Shown here: piece by piece, positions 34,788 through 42,426 of the stretch | Layout: each line of letters begins with the position of its first letter | Position numbering within the stretch: position 1 is the stretch's first letter | Source: Acidobacteriaceae bacterium | GTDB lineage: Bacteria; Acidobacteriota; Terriglobia; Bryobacterales; Bryobacteraceae | Assembly (NCBI GenBank): GCA_019243205.1 | Contig: JAFAUR010001058.1 | Span: 1 to 42,426, forward strand | Length of the DNA: 42,426 nt | Direction: 5' to 3' | Notes under the pieces: model-generated | Seen by the model: only the letters and a program-made list of their open reading frames with translations | Database searches by the model: none | Told to the model about the DNA's origin: nothing | Program-made: the position numbers and the translations under genes

Positions 34788-36923
34788 TTAGGGCTCGACC
34801 CAAACCGCTGCTTGACCCGGAGCAAGTTGGCGTTGGCCCACCAGGATTTGGGCGCGCGGAGACGCAGGTATCGCTTGAGGATCGCTGGCGAAATTGGTGC
34901 CGACCCAGAACCCGTCACGCCAATCGACAAGAAAATCCGGCTTAAGGTCTGAGGGATTCACACCGGCTCTCTGGTACACACCACGCAGCAGAGAACGTTC
35001 GACTTCTCCGTCTTCGGTATCCACACCTATATAGGTCACGCTGCCTCGGCCAACATTCCGGGTCACAGCAGCCGCGCGGCCGGAATAAAACTGATCCGCA
35101 TACTGGGCCAGGATTTTTGTGCCTCCGGCGGGATCGAGAATTTCTCCCCAGGAACCCCAGGTATAGGTTTGTCCTTCAGCAGTGACGTGACCGTTCACAG
35201 CTGGCGGCGGTGTATCGTAGAACGGAATTTTCGCTCCGATCAGGTCGACAATCGGCTCCGCCCATGGGCCCTCCCAAAGGTGCCCGTGTTCGTCCTTTTG
35301 GGCAGTTCGACAGGTAAGCACAAGATGACCTCCACCGGCCACATAGCTCTTCCAACGCGCGACGAGTTCCTGCGTCACCAGTTGATATGCAGGCGCGACC
35401 ACGAAGGGATATTTGCTGAAATCACGGTCATCGGCTAACACATCCACAGGCGCCATCATCGTCTTGAGCGCTCGATAGTACCGCATCCAATGGGCTTCGG
35501 TGCTCCAGCGCGCGGTCTGTTTATGAATCTCTATATCGTACCGGCTATCGAAATTGATCAGAAACGCCGTGCGGCGAGCCGCATATGCACGGGGCTCGGC
35601 TGCATCGGCCCGATAATGCTGCCTCAGCTTGATGACGTCTGCCATGGCCTGAGCATATTCGCGTCCTCCCGGCGAAGGAGTGACCCCATCGGTTTCCGCC
35701 AAACCTTTGTGATACAGCTCGGAACCAAACAGCGGCTGCCGGTAGCGATACGTGCACACGATCTGCGCACCCGCACCGAACGCACGCAGGATCCACATAT
35801 GGATTGCACCTGGTTGCGGCCAGGGATTGTACTCGCCCCAGTTCACCTGGCCGGGCTGCAACTCCATCAGCCCCGAGGGTCCACCGAGATTACGCATGAA
35901 GTCATGCATGAACGACATGATGGAGGCGCTTCCCAGACGGAATCCCAACGAGCCGTCGAGCAATTCGCCGTGGACCGGGTAGTGCGTCCAAGTGAAGGCG
36001 TCGAGCGTGCGTTCGGATAGAGCCGGATTGACGTCTTCATGCATGCTCATGAAGTTGGTCGTGATCCATTGATTCTTGGAGTAACGACGGATCGCATCGG
36101 CCTGCAGCTGGATATACCCCGCGGCTTCCTGAGCAAACCAGCGGCGGAAATCGAGAGCCGCGTGAGGGCTAGGATCGGCCACTAATGTTTCCGCGTTCGG
36201 TATATCGATCTGATCGAAATTCTGGTACATGAGCGACCAGAACGCGCCGCCCCATGCCTGGTTCAAACGGTCGACACGTCCGTATTTCTCGCGGAGCCAG
36301 TCGCGGAAACGCAGCGTAGCCGCCTTCGAATAGGAGAATCTGCGTCCATAATGACTGAGCTCGTTGTCGATCTGCCAGCCCCATACGCGTTTGTCGTTTC
36401 CAAACCGCTTGGCAAGCTCGGTATCAATCTTCGTGACGTATTCGCGATAAACGGGTGAACTCCAATCGCCTTGCTCCCGGCTGCCATGATCCATCGTTCG
36501 ACCTTCGGCATCCACCATGAGAATTTCGGGATGTTCCCGACTGAGCCAGATGGGGGGCGCCCCACTCGGAGTACAGAGAATTACCTTGAGTCCGTTTCTG
36601 GCGGCGAGCTCGACATTTTTTTCTAGCCAGTCGAAATCGAATTTCCCTTCTTCCGGCTCCATGAAATACCAGGCAAACTCACCCATGTGGACAAATTCCA
36701 TCCCAAGCTTGCGGATGTTCGCCATATCGCGGGCCCATTGCGATTCCGGCCAGGCTTCGGGATAGTAATAGACACCGATCGTCAGCATGTCTTTCTTCGG
36801 AAACCAATCGGGATTTCTCATAGCGGCCGGCTCTGGCTGCCCGTACAGACAAGTCGTACTCAAAAGAAGCAGGACAAAGCAAACAGCGGAAAATCTTGTC
36901 TTCGATTCCACCAAGATCAACAT
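34788..36923 (-). CDS. Secreted beta-galactosidase, glycoside hydrolase family 42
   Basis: The protein, from ATG 36923, has 711 residues. A signal peptide (residues 1-28, ending CLYGQ) precedes the TIM barrel, which opens with TIGVYYYPEAWPESQW (48-63). The acid/base is Glu188 in WQIDNELS and the nucleophile Glu354 in LMELQPGQVNW, both typical of GH42. A flavodoxin-like trimerisation domain with VVAPAYQLV and a small C-terminal beta domain follow. Longer in-frame starts (to 36992) overlap the divergent alpha-galactosidase gene and would bury the signal peptide. It probably cleaves terminal beta-galactosides in the periplasm or outside. Confidence 0.9.
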   Translation of the reverse strand: MLILVESKTRFSAVCFVLLLLSTTCLYGQPEPAAMRNPDWFPKKDMLTIGVYYYPEAWPESQWARDMANIRKLGMEFVHMGEFAWYFMEPEEGKFDFDWLEKNVELAARNGLKVILCTPSGAPPIWLSREHPEILMVDAEGRTMDHGSREQGDWSSPVYREYVTKIDTELAKRFGNDKRVWGWQIDNELSHYGRRFSYSKAATLRFRDWLREKYGRVDRLNQAWGGAFWSLMYQNFDQIDIPNAETLVADPSPHAALDFRRWFAQEAAGYIQLQADAIRRYSKNQWITTNFMSMHEDVNPALSERTLDAFTWTHYPVHGELLDGSLGFRLGSASIMSFMHDFMRNLGGPSGLMELQPGQVNWGEYNPWPQPGAIHMWILRAFGAGAQIVCTYRYRQPLFGSELYHKGLAETDGVTPSPGGREYAQAMADVIKLRQHYRADAAEPRAYAARRTAFLINFDSRYDIEIHKQTARWSTEAHWMRYYRALKTMMAPVDVLADDRDFSKYPFVVAPAYQLVTQELVARWKSYVAGGGHLVLTCRTAQKDEHGHLWEGPWAEPIVDLIGAKIPFYDTPPPAVNGHVTAEGQTYTWGSWGEILDPAGGTKILAQYADQFYSGRAAAVTRNVGRGSVTYIGVDTEDGEVERSLLRGVYQRAGVNPSDLKPDFLVDWRDGFWVGTNFASDPQAIPASPRAQILVGQRQLAPGQAAVWVEP

Positions 36924-36928
36924 ATTAT
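36923..36928 (+). promoter_or_regulatory. Candidate -10 box for the alpha-galactosidase gene
   Basis: TATTAT lies 23 bases before the GH36 start codon and overlaps the GH42 start codon on the other strand. No strong -35 hexamer sits at the right distance (TTCGAT, 16 bases up, is a poor match). Confidence 0.25.
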
Positions 36929-36951
36929 GTCTGGAACGTAAAATCGAGACC

Positions 36952-39144
36952 ATGCGCCGAATCTTTCTCTGCCTGGCCATTACGGGTTTCACCCTGGCGT
37001 TGCCTTTGTCTGCTCAAAGTATTCAGTTTGACCAAGCGCGCAAGCTTTGGCTTTTGACTACGGCGCACAGTTCATACGCCATGGGAGTTGCTCCGAGCGG
37101 GCAACTGCAGCATCTGTACTGGGGGCCGGCATTGTGGCGAATAGCGGACGTGCCCGCTGCTTCTCCGCGTGCTGATGTTTCTTCATTCGATCCTCACGAG
37201 ATGCTCGAGAACGAAGAATACGCAGGTTGGGGCGGACCGCGCTACTACGAACCTGCATTGAAGATCACGCGAGCGGACGGCAATCGTGATCTCGTGCTGC
37301 ACTATGTTTCCGGCAACACGGATGGGAACAAGCTGCGGGTCGTGCTCAAAGACATTCGCGACGAAATTGAGGTCACGCTTTCCTACACGGTTTATCGCGA
37401 AACGGACATGATCGAGCGGTCGGCAGCAATCCGCAACCGCACGAAGCAGCAAATCACCATCGAGAGCGCTCAATCAGCCACCTGGTACATGCCACCGGGA
37501 ATCGGTTACCGCCTTTCTTACCTCAGCGGTCGCTGGGCGGCAGAAACACAGCTGAATCGCGAGCCTATCCACGAGGGCATGAAAGTCATCGAGAGCCGGC
37601 TAGGACACACGGGTCACAACTTTAATCCCTGGTTCGCAATCGACGACGGCAGCGCCGAAGAGACACACGGACGAGTGTGGTTCGGAGCTCTCGCCTGGAG
37701 TGGAAATTGGCGTTTCTCGATTGAGCAGACCCCGTACAGGCAGGTAAGGGTAACGGGTGGACTCAATACCTTCGACTTCGCGTATCCCTTGCGTCCCGGC
37801 GAAATACTTCAAACGCCCGAATTCTATGGTGGTTTCACGGACAGCGGTTTCGGCGGGGCCTCCCGCTGCTTGCACGATTTGGAACGGACCCACATCGCGC
37901 CGCACGGTCTGAGTGCGCGTTTACGGCCCGTCCTCTACAACTCATGGGAAGCAACCGAATTCAACGTGGATCAGCAAGGGCAGGAGACATTAGCGGATAA
38001 AGCCGCAAAGCTCGGCGTCGAGTTGTTCGTGATGGATGACGGCTGGTTCGGGGAACGGAACACGGACAAAGCCGGCCTGGGCGATTGGTTCGTCAACAAG
38101 AAAAAGTTCCCGAACGGGTTGGACCCCCTGATTGAGCACATCAATAAGCTTGGAATGGATTTCGGATTGTGGGTCGAGCCCGAAATGGTGAATCCGGATA
38201 GTCAACTGTACAGGGCGCATCCGGATTGGGTCATGAATTTCCCCGGCCGGCCCCGCAGCGAGTTGCGCAACCAACTGATATTGAATCTGGCTCGCGATGA
38301 CGTCAAAGAATACATCTTTTCGGTGCTTGATAGGCTGACGACCGAGCACAAGATCCGTTACCTGAAATGGGATATGAACCGGACCTTCAGTGAGCCGGGG
38401 TGGCCAGAAGAAAAGCCTGAAGCGCAACGGGAACTCTGGGTGCGCTACGTTCTGAATTTGTATGACATCATTGACCGGCTGCGCGCCAAGCATCCCAACC
38501 TGGAAATCGAATCGTGCTCCGGGGGCGGCGGGCGGGTCGATCTCGGAATTCTGCGGCGCGTCGACGAGTTCTGGATTTCCGACAACACCGAAGCGTACGA
38601 TCGGCTGAAAATCCAGGAAGGCTTCTCGGAGGCGTATGCGGCGAAGTTCATGTCCGCATGGGTCACGGATGTGCCGAACACGAACGGGAGGACTACCTCG
38701 CTGAAATATCGCTTTCTGGTAGCAATGCAGGGCGCGCTAGGAATCGGAGCCAACCTGAACAAGTGGTTAACCGAAGACACGGAACTTGCAACCAAGATGG
38801 TCACGCTCGACAAGCGCATTCGGAACACAGTTCAGAACGGCGATCTGTACCGGTTGCTTTCACCTCGAACGAACGACGTAACGGCCAACCAATATGTAGC
38901 GAAAGGCGGGAAAGAGGCAGTTCTGTTCGCCTTCCGGCACGCGCAACAGTACAAGACGGGCGTCGCGCCCATCCGTCTGGAAGGCCTTGATCCTCGCGCA
39001 ACGTATCGCCTCGAATCAATCGACCGCGCATTACTGGAGAAGAACAGTGTGCTCAGCGGCGCCTACCTGATGGGGAACGGCATATCGCTAGATCTGATCG
39101 ACGACTATGACGGTACGGCAGTACTGCTCCACCGCGTTGAATGA
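36952..39144 (+). CDS. Secreted alpha-galactosidase, glycoside hydrolase family 36
   Basis: From ATG 36952 the protein has 730 residues: signal peptide (MRRIFLCLAITGF...LSAQ, 1-22), an N-terminal beta-sandwich (about 25-310), and the TIM barrel with DDGWFGER (362-369), the nucleophile Asp474 in KWDMNR, ESCSGGGGRVDLGI (520-533) and the acid/base Asp544 in SDNTEAYDR. These residues are the complete GH36 set, so raffinose-type alpha-galactosides are the likely substrates. The frame opens earlier, inside the GH42 gene, but the signal peptide and a GAG-like ribosome site mark this ATG. It is divergent from GH42 with only 28 bp between start codons, and a receptor gene follows. Confidence 0.93.
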   Translation: MRRIFLCLAITGFTLALPLSAQSIQFDQARKLWLLTTAHSSYAMGVAPSGQLQHLYWGPALWRIADVPAASPRADVSSFDPHEMLENEEYAGWGGPRYYEPALKITRADGNRDLVLHYVSGNTDGNKLRVVLKDIRDEIEVTLSYTVYRETDMIERSAAIRNRTKQQITIESAQSATWYMPPGIGYRLSYLSGRWAAETQLNREPIHEGMKVIESRLGHTGHNFNPWFAIDDGSAEETHGRVWFGALAWSGNWRFSIEQTPYRQVRVTGGLNTFDFAYPLRPGEILQTPEFYGGFTDSGFGGASRCLHDLERTHIAPHGLSARLRPVLYNSWEATEFNVDQQGQETLADKAAKLGVELFVMDDGWFGERNTDKAGLGDWFVNKKKFPNGLDPLIEHINKLGMDFGLWVEPEMVNPDSQLYRAHPDWVMNFPGRPRSELRNQLILNLARDDVKEYIFSVLDRLTTEHKIRYLKWDMNRTFSEPGWPEEKPEAQRELWVRYVLNLYDIIDRLRAKHPNLEIESCSGGGGRVDLGILRRVDEFWISDNTEAYDRLKIQEGFSEAYAAKFMSAWVTDVPNTNGRTTSLKYRFLVAMQGALGIGANLNKWLTEDTELATKMVTLDKRIRNTVQNGDLYRLLSPRTNDVTANQYVAKGGKEAVLFAFRHAQQYKTGVAPIRLEGLDPRATYRLESIDRALLEKNSVLSGAYLMGNGISLDLIDDYDGTAVLLHRVE

Positions 39145-39347
39145 GACCCTTGCGTAGGCTGTAGCTGACGTGATCATCCGCAAACAGCAACCTGTCAGGT
39201 GCGCGGTATGCACGTTTCGCTCGAGCCTCAACTGCTGGTCAAACGAGCCCGGGTGCAGTCCCTGCGTGGTTCGCAGTCGTTCACTCGATCAAAACGCAGC
39301 CGAAACATTCGTTTAACATAAACTCGTTAGGCTTTTTTCGGGGTTCT

Positions 39348-42300
39348 ATGAAGCGAATTTATATCTGTGCACTGGTGTGCCTGCAATTGGTGGGTGCGGC
39401 GGCGATGGCGCAAGTTTCTGCCGGTCTCGGCGCGATTACCGGGGTTGTCACTGATCCTACCGGAGCGGTCGTTCCGGACGCCCAGGTTTCGATCGACAAT
39501 CAGCAGCTCGGAATTCACCGCGCGCTGAAGGGTACCGGCGCGGGCGTTTTCGATGCAGCGGCATTGGTCCCCAATAGTGGATATTCCGTGACGGTTCGAG
39601 CAACAGGGTTCAGCGAGTATAAACGGGAAAATATCACTGTCTTGGTGGGACAGAATGTCAGAATTCCTGTTTCATTGGCACTCGCATCATCGGCGAGCCA
39701 GGTGGAAGTATCCGCAACCGCGCCGATTGTCGAAATCCGCACGGACGTGTCCCAGAATGTCACCGAGCACCAGATTGACAATTTGCCGATCAACGGGAGA
39801 CGCGTAGATTCCTTTGTGCTCCTTACGCCGGGCGTGGTTCCGGACGGAACGTTCGGTCTGTTGAGCTTCCGCGGCATTCCGGGCGGAAACAACTTCATGA
39901 CAGACGGCAACGACACCACCGAGACGTTCTACAACGAGAACGCCGGGCGAACCCGTATACCGACACAGATTTCGCAGGACGCCGTTCAGGAGTTCCAGGT
40001 TTTGACAGATGCCTACTCAGCTGAGTACGGAAGAGCGCTTGGCGGGGTCGTAAATACCATCACTCGCAGTGGCAGCAACAACTTCCATGGAACGGCGTAC
40101 TGGTTCTTCCGTAACAGAACGCTCGACGCACGCGATCCGTTTGCAAGTTTCAACCCAGCGGAAGCCCGGCATCAGTTCGGCGGAAGTCTGAGCGGACCTA
40201 TTGTCAAAGACAAGCTGTTTTATTTTGTCAACACCGAGGAGCAACGCCGGAATTTCCCCCTGGTTTCGAGCATCATCAACCCGTCGATCATCAACAGTAC
40301 AACTGAGACCTGGGTCGGCTGTACAGTCAGTGCTGCGCAATGCAATGCGGCGAACAACACTCTGAAGCGATTTTTCGCTACTTTGCCCCGAACAGCGGAC
40401 CAGGACACCGCACTGGGCAAAATCGACTGGCGTCCGACAGATCGCAATTCCTTCAGCTTCAGCCTCAATTACCAGCACTTCCACTCTCCGAACGGGATCC
40501 AGACCGGGGCGGCCGTCACAAACGGCGGAGCGCTTAACAGCAACGGCAATGATGACGTAAATGTTCGTTATGGCAGGGCTGACTGGACTTACATCGTTTC
40601 TTCCAACATAGTGAATGAGGCCCGCTTTGGATGGTTCAAAGACCGGCAGTTCGACGATGTCAACAGCGCGCTGATTGATCCCACCTTTGGTGCGATCAGT
40701 CTGACCGTCGCCGGTCAAGCGATAGGCGCCGGTAATTACCTGCCCCGGCTACTTCCCAGCGAGAATCGGTACGAAGCGGCAGACAATCTCTCCTGGACCG
40801 TGGGCAAGCACAGCTTCAAGTTCGGGTTCGACTATTTCTGGACCGAGGACTACACGAATGAGCTGATAAACGGAAACGGGAGCTACAGCTTTCCGAACGT
40901 GAACACTTTTGCACTCGATTACACGGGCAATTTAACGGGCAGGAAGGACTATACGTCGTATACGCAGGCTTTCGGCACTCGAGGCGTCGACACCGTGCTG
41001 AACGAAGTCGCCGGATTTGCTCAGGACCAGTTCCGTGCTACACAGAATCTGACACTCTACTACGGAGTGCGGTATGAGCACACGTTCTTCCCGACTCCCC
41101 CGATCGTGAATCCGGCTTTCCCCCAGACCGGCCGCATTCCGAGCGACGATCTCAACATCGCCCCGCGAGTCGGGTTTGCACTCAGTTTGAACAAAGACCG
41201 GACTGTCGTACGGGGCGGGTATGGAATCTACTATGCCCGTTACCCCGGAGCCATGGTGAACTCGTTATTCATAACGAACAACCTCTACCAGCAGACTTTC
41301 ACCTTGCAGACCTCTAACCCGGCGCAGTTGCCCGTCTCACCGGTGTTTCCAAATCTTCTTCCTGCAGCGATCGGAACTCCAGGCGCCGCAACGGTCGGCT
41401 TCGCTCAGAACAATCTGCGTACACCATACAGTCAACAGGCGGATTTCGGCGTCCAACAGGCGCTCGGCTCTAACACCAGCATCACGCTGAGTTATCTCTG
41501 GAGTCGCGCAGCGCAAATGCTGACTGTTCGGGACTTGAATTTCCCTACACTCCCGAGTCACACCCTCACCTACAACATCCTCAACACTGCAAACCAGGTC
41601 GTCGGCAGTTACACTACGCCGGTCTATCTGCTCTCGGATAAACTGAACCCGAATTACTCGCGCATTCTCGAAGTCGACAACGGCGGAAACAGCTATTACA
41701 ACGGCTTCACCGCCCAGGTTCAGCACCGGCTCTCGCACGGGTTCGAGGGCAGTCTGGCCTATACCTGGTCTCATGCCATTGACACCAACATGGGAACAGC
41801 TTCCAGTAACTTGTTTCTCGGCAACAACGCCCCGACTACTCTTTTCAACGGCGACTATCAAGGAAACAAGGGCGATGCCAGTCTTGATCAGCGTCAGAGG
41901 CTGGTCATCAACTGGGTTTACAGTCCGGTGTTCACGTCGAAGACCGATGCCGTATCAAGGTTGCTGATTAATGGTTGGCAACTCGCCACGATAACTACCA
42001 TCGCGACCGGACAACCGATGACGGCGACGGTGAATATCTCGAATGCTCCGACGACGGCGCAGTTGGCAGCAGCAGGCATCAACTCTCCGCTCGCATTCTC
42101 CGGTTCAACGATGAACGGATTCGGCGGGTCGAATCAGGTTCCGTATCTGGCGGTGAATACTCTTCGGCTGAATAACATCTACCGAGTCGACGCTCGCTTA
42201 ACCAAGATGCTTCCGATTACCGAGCGCTGGAAAGTCACCCTGAATTTCGAGGTCTTCAACCTCACGAACACGATTGCCTACACTTCCATAAGTAATCGGC

Positions 42301-42425
42301 AGTTCAACGCGAACGGGCTGAATTTGGTTCCGGCAAGCGGGTTCGGCATTTACACGGCATCGGCTGGTTTCCCTGACGGAACGAACGCGCGTCGAGCGCA
42401 GGTGAGCATCCGAATCGACTTCTGA
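39348..42425 (+). CDS. Oar-like TonB-dependent outer-membrane receptor, second copy
   Basis: The complete 1,025-residue receptor ends one base before the window edge. It shows a signal peptide (MKRIYICALVCLQ..., to AMAQ at 22), a carboxypeptidase-regulatory-like domain (about 28-110, GAITGVVTDPTGAVVPDAQV), a plug (about 115-240, ending EFQVLTDAYSAEYGRALGG) and a long barrel closing with SIRIDF and a terminal Phe. Compared with the first receptor it is shorter and only distantly alike in the barrel. It is separated from the GH36 gene by 203 bp that hold a small CTGCG/CGCAG hairpin but no clear promoter. It presumably takes up galactosides released or processed by the neighbouring enzymes. Confidence 0.88.
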   Translation: MKRIYICALVCLQLVGAAAMAQVSAGLGAITGVVTDPTGAVVPDAQVSIDNQQLGIHRALKGTGAGVFDAAALVPNSGYSVTVRATGFSEYKRENITVLVGQNVRIPVSLALASSASQVEVSATAPIVEIRTDVSQNVTEHQIDNLPINGRRVDSFVLLTPGVVPDGTFGLLSFRGIPGGNNFMTDGNDTTETFYNENAGRTRIPTQISQDAVQEFQVLTDAYSAEYGRALGGVVNTITRSGSNNFHGTAYWFFRNRTLDARDPFASFNPAEARHQFGGSLSGPIVKDKLFYFVNTEEQRRNFPLVSSIINPSIINSTTETWVGCTVSAAQCNAANNTLKRFFATLPRTADQDTALGKIDWRPTDRNSFSFSLNYQHFHSPNGIQTGAAVTNGGALNSNGNDDVNVRYGRADWTYIVSSNIVNEARFGWFKDRQFDDVNSALIDPTFGAISLTVAGQAIGAGNYLPRLLPSENRYEAADNLSWTVGKHSFKFGFDYFWTEDYTNELINGNGSYSFPNVNTFALDYTGNLTGRKDYTSYTQAFGTRGVDTVLNEVAGFAQDQFRATQNLTLYYGVRYEHTFFPTPPIVNPAFPQTGRIPSDDLNIAPRVGFALSLNKDRTVVRGGYGIYYARYPGAMVNSLFITNNLYQQTFTLQTSNPAQLPVSPVFPNLLPAAIGTPGAATVGFAQNNLRTPYSQQADFGVQQALGSNTSITLSYLWSRAAQMLTVRDLNFPTLPSHTLTYNILNTANQVVGSYTTPVYLLSDKLNPNYSRILEVDNGGNSYYNGFTAQVQHRLSHGFEGSLAYTWSHAIDTNMGTASSNLFLGNNAPTTLFNGDYQGNKGDASLDQRQRLVINWVYSPVFTSKTDAVSRLLINGWQLATITTIATGQPMTATVNISNAPTTAQLAAAGINSPLAFSGSTMNGFGGSNQVPYLAVNTLRLNNIYRVDARLTKMLPITERWKVTLNFEVFNLTNTIAYTSISNRQFNANGLNLVPASGFGIYTASAGFPDGTNARRAQVSIRIDF

Positions 42426-42426
42426 T

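Noticed and set aside
36924-36992. Longer N-terminus for the GH42 protein
   Set aside because: It would overlap the divergent GH36 start and place 23 basic residues ahead of the signal peptide.
39262-39276. CTGCG/CGCAG hairpin after the alpha-galactosidase gene as terminator
   Set aside because: Only 5 bp of stem and no T-run directly behind it.
1-42426. CRISPR array, tRNA, insertion sequence or phage integration site
   Set aside because: No regular repeat-spacer pattern, cloverleaf, transposase or integrase sequence was noticed on reading; a dedicated tRNA and repeat scan would be needed to exclude them fully.

Overview
This window looks like chromosomal DNA of an Acidobacteriota-type bacterium. 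That is an inference from gene style: two outer-membrane receptors of more than 1,000 residues with an N-terminal carboxypeptidase-regulatory-like domain (Oar type), secreted glycoside hydrolases beside them, a very short secreted His/Asp-rich protein, and ordinary bacterial housekeeping genes. I saw no rRNA, tRNA, insertion sequence, phage gene or CRISPR array.

Left end (1-6.3 kb): the tail of an anti-sigma-factor-like gene, a small membrane protein, then a reverse-strand pair made of an Oar-like TonB-dependent receptor and a secreted GH65 enzyme that overlap by one base. Housekeeping block (6.3-19.4 kb): trpD with an MDR-type oxidoreductase; aroF-type DAHP synthase; sucC-sucD-ndk; an ECF-like sigma factor; tatA; ribosomal protein S1, an HU/IHF protein and a HIT protein in one overlapping run; a secreted His/Asp-rich protein; a HAD phosphatase; topoisomerase IB; and a GmhA-like SIS protein.

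Glycan island (19.4-34.6 kb): six tightly packed reverse-strand genes encode a GT2 with a membrane anchor, a GMC oxidoreductase with a ferredoxin-like cysteine motif, an NAD-dependent epimerase/reductase, two GT-C type membrane glycosyltransferases and a flippase-like protein. Three more GT-C type membrane proteins, a broken GT-C copy and a UDP-galactopyranose-mutase-like flavoprotein follow. The likely joint job is making, remodelling, flipping and transferring a polyprenyl-phosphate-linked sugar at the cell envelope. The oxidase plus reductase next to a lipid-sugar synthase recalls DprE1/DprE2 chemistry and is the most interesting candidate system here.

Right end (34.8-42.4 kb): a secreted GH42 beta-galactosidase and a secreted GH36 alpha-galactosidase start back to back only 28 bp apart, followed by a second Oar-like receptor. 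The two ends of the window are therefore separate receptor-plus-glycosidase loci for galactoside or glucoside use.

Genes are packed closely. Three of the five convergent gene pairs share their stop codons in a 4-base overlap, leaving no room for a conventional terminator between them.
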